From: JAFAHS01 sp046728175
Lineage (GTDB): Bacteria; Desulfobacterota; Binatia; Binatales; Binataceae
Direction: 5' to 3'
DNA: 12,612 bases
Assembly (NCBI GenBank): GCA_046728175.1
Contig: JBKPEA010000047.1
Span: 1 to 12,612, forward strand
Shown piece after piece: positions 7,180 to 12,612 of this stretch. The number at the start of each line of letters is the position of its first letter. Positions within the stretch are counted from its first letter, which is position 1. Under the pieces are notes generated by a model. The model saw nothing but the letters and a program-made list of their open reading frames with translations, made no database searches and was not told where the DNA came from. The translations under genes were made by a program, and so were the position numbers.

Positions 7180-7221
7180 TTGACCTGCAATCGCGCCTAG
7201 CTTATTTAACGAATAGGTTAA
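7180..7221 (+). promoter_or_regulatory. Candidate GST promoter/operator region
   Basis: TTGACC (7180-7185) resembles a -35 box, and the following A+T-rich stretch (7202-7225) stands out from its GC-rich surroundings. The best -10 at 17 bp is a weak TATTTA (7203-7208). TTAAC (7206-7210) and GTTAA (7217-7221) form an inverted repeat over the probable start of transcription, a possible repressor site. Confidence 0.35.
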
Positions 7222-7224
7222 TTA

Positions 7225-7234
7225 AGAAGGAGAT
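7225..7234 (+). promoter_or_regulatory. Strong ribosome binding site of the GST gene
   Basis: AGAAGGAGAT contains a near-perfect Shine-Dalgarno (AAGGAG, 7227-7232) 7 bp before ATG 7240. It is the best ribosome site in the window and fixes the start. Confidence 0.85.
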
Positions 7235-7239
7235 GCTTC

Positions 7240-7878
7240 ATGATCACCATCAGCGCCTTCAAGTGGGTTCCGACATTCGCACAGGGTCTGGTCCGTGACC
7301 TGCGCGTCCGCTGGGCGCTCGAGGAAGCCGGCCTGCCGTATCAGACCAGGCTTATCGACCCTGAGATTCAGGCATCGCCGGAGTATCGGGCATGTCAGCC
7401 GTTCGGGCAGGTCCCCATGTTCGAAGAAGATGGTCTCGTTCTCTTCGAATCGGGCTCGATTTTGCTCCATATCGCCGCCCGGAGCGAAGCGCTTCTTCCC
7501 CAAGACCAGAAGGAGAGGGCGCGTGCCGTCTGTTGGGTGTTCGCAGCCCTCAACTCCATTGAGCCATTCGTCCAGCAGCTTGCCGAGATCGACCTCTTCT
7601 GGCCCGGCCAGGAATGGGCGAAACTGCACCGCCCCGACGTAGTGAACGCAAGCCAGCGGCGTCTTTCGGAACTGGCTACCTGGCTCGGCGGTCGGGAGTA
7701 TCTCGAGGGACGCTTCACGGTCGGCGACCTGTTGATGACGACCGTGCTGCGCATCCTGCGCCACACCGACCTCATGGAGTCCGACCCACAGCTGAAGGCC
7801 TACCAGGCCCGCTGCGAAGCACGCCCGGCCTTCCAGCGCGCGCTCCACGCACAAATGACCGACTTCGACCAGCGCTAG
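7240..7878 (+). CDS. Glutathione S-transferase family protein
   Basis: This 212-residue protein has the two GST domains. The N-terminal thioredoxin-like half (1-80) includes the helix RVRWALEEAGLPYQ (22-35) and the glutathione gamma-glutamyl site GQVPMFEEDGLVLFESGSI (56-74), with the cis-Pro at 59 and Glu-Ser at 70-71. The C-terminal helical half (90-205) contains a recognisable FTVGDLLMTTVLRILR helix with the N-capping and hydrophobic staple pattern of GSTs. No obvious catalytic Cys or Ser stands at the usual position near residue 10 (FKWVPTFAQ), so it may be an atypical or detoxification-type member. The substrate is unknown. It is flanked by non-coding DNA on both sides, so it is probably a single transcription unit. 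Confidence 0.87.
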   Translation: MITISAFKWVPTFAQGLVRDLRVRWALEEAGLPYQTRLIDPEIQASPEYRACQPFGQVPMFEEDGLVLFESGSILLHIAARSEALLPQDQKERARAVCWVFAALNSIEPFVQQLAEIDLFWPGQEWAKLHRPDVVNASQRRLSELATWLGGREYLEGRFTVGDLLMTTVLRILRHTDLMESDPQLKAYQARCEARPAFQRALHAQMTDFDQR

Positions 7879-7919
7879 TGCTAGTGCGCGTGACCGGAGC
7901 TTTGAGAGGATTTAGAGTC

Positions 7920-7953
7920 TTTTCTTGCTGACCTCTTCGCGGTCAGCAGAAAA
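7920..7953. terminator. Long hairpin between the GST and dehydratase genes
   Basis: TGCTGACC (7926-7933) and GGTCAGCA (7941-7948) form a perfect 8-bp stem with a 7-nt loop (TCTTCGC). Flanking TTTTC (7920-7924) and GAAAA (7949-7953) extend it to 13 bp with one bulged T. The T-run precedes and the A-run follows the stem, so on either strand it lacks a classic U-tract after the hairpin. It may still end or stabilise the GST transcript, 40 bp after the stop codon. Confidence 0.5.
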
Positions 7954-8005
7954 CGTCAAGGATTGGTAGAGCCGCACTTGAGCCGGCGAGGTACCGGGAA
8001 CGGTA

Positions 8006-8980
8006 ATGCCGCACGAGTTTCATCGAGAGCACGCTCCGCTCGCCCCTTCCGTCGGTGACATCCGGGCGGCTGCGAAGCGGATCGCGCCCTACATCCGTCG
8101 GACGCCGACCATTTTGACCGGGCCGGTCCGCGATCGCCGCGGCGTAGGAAGTCCCCTGTGTCTGAAACTCGAATGCCTCCAGGTCGTGGGGTCGTTTAAG
8201 CCGCGCGGCGCGTTGAACAAATTCTTTTCGCTGCCCGACCGAACCTCAATTCGAGGTTTGATCACGGCTTCTGGAGGAAACCATGGCCTGGGCGTCGCGT
8301 ATGCCGCCCACGTCGCGCACGTACCCGCCACGATCTACCTGCCAACCACGACCCCGGCCGCCAAGATCGAGAAACTCAGGGAATGGAACGCGCGTACCAT
8401 TGTGGAGGGCGACTCCTGGGATGACAGCAATCGGATAGCTCTGGCCGTCGCCCGGAGCGAGGGCCTCACTTACATCCACGCTTTCGCCGATCCAATGGTG
8501 ATCGCGGGCCAGGGCACGATAGGTCTCGAGGTCCTCGAAGACGCTCCCGAGACCGACACCCTGGTAATCGCGATCGGAGGAGGAGGGCTCATTTGCGGCA
8601 CCGCGATCGCGGCCCGGGCACTCAGACCAGACATCCATATCATCGGCGTCGAACCCGAGGGCGCGCCTACGCTGTTCCGTAGCCTCAGGGCCGGCCGCAT
8701 CGTCGAACTGGATCGAATCACGACTGCTGCCGGGACCCTCGGCGCCCGCGCCACGGAGCAGTTGAACTTCAACCTGGTACGGCAACACGTTGCCGAAGTG
8801 GTGCTGGTCTCGGATGACGACATGCGGGAGGCGGCCCGCTGGTTGTGGTTTGAATTTGGGGTAGCGGCAGAGCTAAGCGGCTCGGCCGCGGTCGCCGCAC
8901 TTCTGGCCGGTCAGTATCGCGCCAGCAGCGGCGAACGGGTTTGTGCCCTGGTCTGCGGCGCGGGCACCGACGGCCTTTAA
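8006..8980 (+). CDS. PLP-dependent serine/threonine dehydratase-like enzyme (fold type II)
   Basis: The 324-residue protein matches the catalytic threonine/serine dehydratase fold, which deaminates threonine to 2-oxobutyrate or serine to pyruvate. VGSFKPRGA (61-69) holds the Schiff-base Lys65, SGGNHG (89-94) binds the cofactor phosphate side, and GGGGL (191-195) is the phosphate-binding loop. CGAGTDG (317-323) replaces the usual SGGN-D ending. No ACT domain follows, so it is TdcB-, serine-racemase- or hydroxyaspartate-lyase-like rather than the isoleucine-inhibited biosynthetic IlvA form. The segment after residue 240 (AAGTLGARATEQLNF) departs from the common ADGLAV-type motif, so the exact substrate is open. 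The start has only a weak ribosome site. It converges with the oxidoreductase. Confidence 0.83.
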   Translation: MPHEFHREHAPLAPSVGDIRAAAKRIAPYIRRTPTILTGPVRDRRGVGSPLCLKLECLQVVGSFKPRGALNKFFSLPDRTSIRGLITASGGNHGLGVAYAAHVAHVPATIYLPTTTPAAKIEKLREWNARTIVEGDSWDDSNRIALAVARSEGLTYIHAFADPMVIAGQGTIGLEVLEDAPETDTLVIAIGGGGLICGTAIAARALRPDIHIIGVEPEGAPTLFRSLRAGRIVELDRITTAAGTLGARATEQLNFNLVRQHVAEVVLVSDDDMREAARWLWFEFGVAAELSGSAAVAALLAGQYRASSGERVCALVCGAGTDGL

Positions 8981-9133
8981 AAGTGGCAACGGCAGGAGAG
9001 AATGGCAGCGCGCTTCCCTCCGGTCCCGTGAAGGCAGAATTTCCGCGCGCCCTCGCCTAAATGGCCTCTGGATTCTCTGCTGTTTTTTCTTCACCAGAAT
9101 GGCTAGCTGCAAGCTGTGAGTCTTCGCTTGCGC

Positions 9134-9164
9134 GAGGAGCAACCCTTCTTCAAGGTAACTCCTC
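9134..9164. terminator. Hairpin between convergent genes, possible bidirectional terminator
   Basis: GAGGAG (9134-9139) pairs with CTCCTC (9159-9164). Inside, CCTT (9144-9147) pairs with AAGG (9152-9155) around a CTTC tetraloop, leaving a small internal loop. It lies in the 270-bp gap between the dehydratase and the oxidoreductase, which read toward each other. No long T-tract is present. Nothing else recognisable lies in 8981-9250. Confidence 0.35.
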
Positions 9165-9250
9165 CTCAGGTTCTGGTTTGCCTTTGGGGTCCGCGAAGCG
9201 GTCAGCTTAATCCGGGCTACTGTGGCTCTTCTCCGTTGTTCGCGTGACCG

Positions 9251-10447
9251 CTACAGCCTGTGCCCAAAATCCGCGCCCAGTGCGTACTCGTCCGCCGGAT
9301 GAATCAGCTCGCCGTTCAGCAACCGCTCGAAAGAAAACGGCGACAAATCGACCACTGCGCTCTTGGCACGGAGAATTAATTCGGCCATCGCCGCCCCCAC
9401 CGCCGGTGAGGTCTTGAATCCAGTGCCGCTGAAACCTGCCGCGACGAACAATCCGGTTACCCCCGGTACCTGGCCCAAAACCGCGCGCGAGTCGGGGCTC
9501 ATATCGTAGATGCCGGCGTGACCGCGCGCGTAAGACGCCTGGGACAGGCCGGGCAGGCGTTTGGCCAGGCGCCGGCGGGCCAGTTCGATAAAGCCCAAGT
9601 CGTTGGTTTCGCGAAAAGTATCCGGACTCGTTTCTTCCTCCGGATTGAGCGCCCCCAGACCGACCAGGGTCAGATCGTCGCCGTGCGGCCGCAAGTAGCT
9701 GCCGGTGATGGTATCTATAAAGATGCCGTGCTCGAGCGCCGGCGGCCTGCGAAAGAACGCTACCTGCGCGCGCTCCGACTTTATCCCGATCCGCGTCCCG
9801 AACGGCAGCAGCAGATCATCGGTCCAGGGTCCCGCCGCTACGCAGACGAAATCCGCTTCGTGGGTCTTCCCGGATGCGTCGGTTGCGCCGATGCATCGTC
9901 CACCCACATGGGCGAGCGCCGAGATGGGCATGTTCAGGTTGAACGCGGCGCCGCTCGCTCGGGCGGCTGCCGCGAAGGATTCCGTTGTGGCGACCGGGTC
10001 CGTATAGCCGCTGCGCGGCTCATGTGCCGCCAGCGCGACGTCATCGACGAAAGCTGCAGGCTCCAGTCGCTTAAGTGCGCCGCGCTCGATTACCTCGGTC
10101 TCCACCCCGATGGACTTGAGCATCACGACGTTGCGTCTGAGCTTGTCGGCATTTTTCTCGGCGACGATCAGCGCGAAACCGGTGCGTACGAACCCACAAC
10201 TTCCGCCCACCACGTCGCCCCAGTTCTCAAAGTAGCCCAGGCTCTTCCACGCCAATTCGGCTTCGGGCTTGAAGGTGTAATGCATCCTCACCAACGCGCC
10301 CGACCGCGCCGACATGCCGGCGCAGATTGCGCCCTTGTCGAACACGTTCACCCGCGCCCCCGCTCGCGCCAGATGAAAGGCGATACTGCAGCCGACCACG
10401 CCGGCGCCAACCACTACGACATTTGCTGCGGATCGTTCTTCAGGCAT
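9251..10447 (-). CDS. FAD-dependent oxidoreductase of the D-amino-acid oxidase/sarcosine oxidase type
   Basis: The 398-residue protein belongs to the DAO superfamily, which oxidises amines or amino acids with FAD. The Rossmann motif GAGVVG (14-19) is followed by Asp37 (FDKG), which binds the FAD ribose. AGMSARSGALVRMHY (43-57) is the family's flavin-contacting loop, and residues 202-215 (CVAAGPWTDDLL) carry the second conserved motif of this superfamily. The C-terminal GIYDMSPDSRAVLG (312-325) and AAGFSGTGFKTSPAVG (336-351) are typical of sarcosine oxidase beta and glycine oxidase relatives. No partner subunit or accessory gene is adjacent, so a monomeric type is likely. The substrate cannot be named. 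There is no strong Shine-Dalgarno before ATG 10447. The gene is divergent from the cysteine desulfurase across 85 bp. Confidence 0.87.
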   Translation of the reverse strand: MPEERSAANVVVVGAGVVGCSIAFHLARAGARVNVFDKGAICAGMSARSGALVRMHYTFKPEAELAWKSLGYFENWGDVVGGSCGFVRTGFALIVAEKNADKLRRNVVMLKSIGVETEVIERGALKRLEPAAFVDDVALAAHEPRSGYTDPVATTESFAAAARASGAAFNLNMPISALAHVGGRCIGATDASGKTHEADFVCVAAGPWTDDLLLPFGTRIGIKSERAQVAFFRRPPALEHGIFIDTITGSYLRPHGDDLTLVGLGALNPEEETSPDTFRETNDLGFIELARRRLAKRLPGLSQASYARGHAGIYDMSPDSRAVLGQVPGVTGLFVAAGFSGTGFKTSPAVGAAMAELILRAKSAVVDLSPFSFERLLNGELIHPADEYALGADFGHRL

Positions 10448-10532
10448 CGCTTTAAGTTTCGCCGCTAACGGCTTTTTCAGGAGGGCGCGGTGCGATAGGT
10501 TATAGCCTTCGCCGAGAAGTTTTCAGACTCGC

Positions 10533-11699
10533 ATGAGCATTTATCTCGATCATAACTCGGGCTCGACCCTGAGGCCCGAAGCGATCGCCGCCCTTAACGC
10601 CCTGCTCTTGGAGGGTGAAGGTAACCCTGCCGCGGTTCATCGCGCCGGACAGCGTGCTCGCCGCGCGTTGGAACAAGCGCGCAGCCAGGTCGCGGCCTTG
10701 GTCGCGGCGAGCCCATCGGAGATTATCTTCACAAGCGGCGGTACCGAATCAAACAATTTCGCCATCGCGGCTGCGCTGCGGGCGCTCGGCATGCGGCGCA
10801 AGGTGATTACCTCTGCGATCGAACATTCTTCGATTCTCGCGCCCCTGCTGAATCTCGAAAATCGCGGTTTTGAGGTAGTGCGAATTGCGCCCGATCGTGA
10901 AGGGCGGATCTCGCCCGAAGATATCGCTGCGGCGATCGACGAGACCACCGCACTGATTACCCTGGGACTCGTCAACGGCGAGGTCGGTACGATTCAGCAC
11001 CTCGGCGAAATCGCGCGGTGTGCGGCGGGCGCGGGCGCGATCTTCCATCTCGATGCGGCGCAGGCCGCGGGCCGGATTCCACTTCCGGTCGATGCGCTCG
11101 GCTGCGATCTGATGACTCTCAGCGCGCACAAGATTGGCGCTCCCGCAGGTAGCGGGGCACTCTTCATCCGGGACGACTGCCAGGTCGCGCCAATGCTGCT
11201 GGGCGGTCCCCAGGAAAATGGTCGACGCGCGGGAACTCCGAATCTGCTGGGTGCCGTGGCGTTTGGCGCGGCAGCCGAGGCCGCGCTGCGCGCGCTTCCT
11301 TCGGAGGCCGCGCGGCTCGGCGAGCTGACCGCCTGCTTATTCTCACTTCTCGCTGCGCAGATTCCCGGACTCGTGTGCAACGGACCGCTCGTCGATCGCA
11401 TTTCCAACACTCTGAACCTTACCTTTCCCGGCGTCCTCGGCGAGAGCATGCTCATCGCGCTCGACCTCGAAGGAGTCGAAGTCTCGATGGGCTCCGCGTG
11501 CGCTGCAGGGGCCGTCGAACCATCCCACGTGCTGCTCGCTATGGGCCGGAGCGCCGGCGAGGCGCGCAGCTCGTTGCGCCTCAGCCTCGGCTGGAACACG
11601 ACCGCGCAGGAGGTGGCGCGCGCCGCCGAAATCATCGTCCGGGTCTGGGGTCGCGTTTCGGAGTCCGAACCGGTCGCTGCGCGCGAGGCGCTCTCATGA
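10533..11699 (+). CDS. Cysteine desulfurase (NifS/IscS family)
   Basis: The PLP enzyme removes sulfur from cysteine as an enzyme-bound persulfide for tRNA thiolation or Fe-S clusters. The 388-residue length is usual. YLDHNSGST (4-12) replaces the common YLDNNATT opening. GGTESNN (69-75), IEHSS (96-100) with His98, NGEVGTIQ (148-155) and HLDAAQAAGR (172-181) are conserved. SAHKIGAPAG (197-206) carries Schiff-base Lys200, and RAGTPNL (232-238) follows. The active cysteine is Cys323 in MGSACAAGAVEPSHVL (319-334), the IscS/NifS-type mobile loop. Its stop overlaps the mnmA start (ATGA at 11696-11699). Pairing with mnmA suggests a role in tRNA thiolation, as for YrvO of Bacillus. No iscU or sufU is adjacent on the visible side. 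Confidence 0.93.
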   Translation: MSIYLDHNSGSTLRPEAIAALNALLLEGEGNPAAVHRAGQRARRALEQARSQVAALVAASPSEIIFTSGGTESNNFAIAAALRALGMRRKVITSAIEHSSILAPLLNLENRGFEVVRIAPDREGRISPEDIAAAIDETTALITLGLVNGEVGTIQHLGEIARCAAGAGAIFHLDAAQAAGRIPLPVDALGCDLMTLSAHKIGAPAGSGALFIRDDCQVAPMLLGGPQENGRRAGTPNLLGAVAFGAAAEAALRALPSEAARLGELTACLFSLLAAQIPGLVCNGPLVDRISNTLNLTFPGVLGESMLIALDLEGVEVSMGSACAAGAVEPSHVLLAMGRSAGEARSSLRLSLGWNTTAQEVARAAEIIVRVWGRVSESEPVAAREALS

Positions 11700-12612
11700 G
11701 CGCTCGGGTGCTGGTCGCGATGTCGGGTGGCGTCGACAGCTCGGTGGCTGCCGCGTTGCTGCGCGAAGCCGGTTATGAGGTCGTCGGGGTTGCAATGCGT
11801 CTTGCGCCGGAGCCTGCGCAATCCGCGCCCCGGCGCGCGACCTGTTGCTCACACGAGGATTTCGAGGACGCGCGGCGCGTCGCGGAGCGCCTGGACTTTC
11901 CCTTCTATGTTGTCGACCTGCGCGAAGATTTCGCCGCGCGCGTGGTCGGCAATTTCGTTGCGGAATATCTCGCCGGCCGGACGCCGAATCCCTGCGTGAT
12001 GTGCAACCGCGAGATCAAGTTCGACCGGTTGTGGCAGCGAGCGCGCGCTGTGGGCGCCGATTTCGTCGCGACCGGCCACTACGCTCAAACTGACCGTGAC
12101 CTCAATGGACGGTTTCATCTTCTGCGCGCCCGCGACACCACCAAGGATCAGTCATATTTTCTTTTCTCGCTGACCCAGGCCGAACTCGCACGGACTCTGT
12201 TTCCGCTCGGCGCGATAACCAAGGCCGAGGTGCGCGCGCGGGCGCGCCAGCTGGGGCTCGCCAACGCGGACAAGCCCGAGAGCCAGGAGATCTGTTTCGT
12301 TCCCGATGGCGATTACGCAGGCTTGATCGAACGCGCCACCAGCCGCGATCGTATCCGACCCGGCCGAATCGTCGACCGCGCCGGCACCGCACTCGGCACG
12401 CATCGCGGTGTGCATCACTTCACGATCGGCCAGCGCCGGGGCCTCGGCTTTGCATCGGGCGAGCCGATGTACGTGCGTGAGATTCATGGAGACACCGGCA
12501 CCGTGGTGGTCGGGCGGCGCGAAGAGCTGTATTCCCCAGGGTTGCTGGCCCGAGATGTAAGCCTGGTCGATGCTTCCCGCACCGCGCGCCGCCTTGAAGT
12601 CGAGGTGAAGAC
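11696..12612 (+). CDS. mnmA: tRNA-specific 2-thiouridylase MnmA (3' end beyond window)
   Basis: MnmA activates C2 of wobble uridine 34 with ATP in tRNAs for Lys, Glu and Gln and replaces its oxygen with sulfur. The frame from ATG 11696 stays open for 305 codons to the window edge, most of the usual 350-380. MSGGVDSS (9-16) is the ATP PP-loop. NPCVMCN (98-104) holds the catalytic Cys100, and ESQEICFVPDGDY (195-207) holds the sulfur-accepting Cys200. ATGHYA (125-130), TKDQSYFL (149-156) and HHFTIGQRRGLG-type residues further on are also family-conserved. Translation is coupled to the desulfurase by the ATGA overlap, which fits direct handover of persulfide sulfur. Confidence 0.95.
   Translation, partial: MSARVLVAMSGGVDSSVAAALLREAGYEVVGVAMRLAPEPAQSAPRRATCCSHEDFEDARRVAERLDFPFYVVDLREDFAARVVGNFVAEYLAGRTPNPCVMCNREIKFDRLWQRARAVGADFVATGHYAQTDRDLNGRFHLLRARDTTKDQSYFLFSLTQAELARTLFPLGAITKAEVRARARQLGLANADKPESQEICFVPDGDYAGLIERATSRDRIRPGRIVDRAGTALGTHRGVHHFTIGQRRGLGFASGEPMYVREIHGDTGTVVVGRREELYSPGLLARDVSLVDASRTARRLEVEVK

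Noticed and set aside
7868..7891. Tandem GCTAGT repeat at the GST stop codon
   Set aside because: Two 6-bp copies only, no wider periodicity and no sign of an attachment site or mobile element.
9518..10468. Plus-strand open frame (316 codons) opposite the FAD oxidoreductase
   Set aside because: The minus-strand gene has complete FAD motifs. The plus frame gives an Arg/Gly/Gln-rich product without domains.
10994..11821. Minus-strand open frame (275 codons) opposite the desulfurase and mnmA
   Set aside because: It crosses two strongly supported genes and encodes Ser/Ala/Arg-rich low-complexity sequence.

Overview
This window looks like ordinary chromosome from a GC-rich, free-living Gram-negative bacterium. 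The evidence is a Sec-exported beta-barrel-like protein, a glutathione S-transferase, and a lysC-cimA gene pair of the kind known from deltaproteobacteria such as Geobacter. I suspect a deltaproteobacterial or related uncultivated soil lineage (for example Desulfobacterota or Binatota), but no rRNA or other phylogenetic marker is present, so this is only inference. I see no tRNA, rRNA, CRISPR array, insertion sequence, phage gene or replication origin.

Layout. At 1-906 (minus) lies an exported, probably outer-membrane protein whose frame is broken at a run of nine A. It is divergent from an XRE-type regulator with a PBP-like ligand domain (951-2060, plus), and a perfect 7-bp inverted repeat sits between the two. 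A GNAT acetyltransferase (2318-3022, minus) follows. After a 303-bp leader or promoter region comes a plus-strand amino-acid block: aspartate kinase lysC (3326-4567), citramalate synthase cimA (4572-6248) and serine acetyltransferase cysE (6277-6993). Next are a stand-alone GST (7240-7878) with a strong ribosome binding site and a serine/threonine dehydratase-like PLP enzyme (8006-8980). Converging on them is an FAD-dependent amine/amino-acid oxidoreductase (9251-10447, minus). Divergent from that, a cysteine desulfurase (10533-11699) overlaps mnmA (11696 to the window end, partial) by ATGA.

How the genes fit together. LysC commits aspartate to lysine, threonine and methionine. CimA makes citramalate from pyruvate and acetyl-CoA as a threonine-independent entry to isoleucine, while a threonine dehydratase would give the classical entry to the same 2-oxobutyrate. 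CysE makes O-acetylserine for cysteine, the desulfurase mobilises cysteine sulfur as a persulfide, and MnmA uses that sulfur to 2-thiolate wobble uridine 34 in tRNA.

I do not find a convincing new biological system. The items most worth a second look are the A9 frameshift in the exported protein, the divergent regulator with its candidate operator, the unusual lysC leader, and the translationally coupled desulfurase-MnmA pair.
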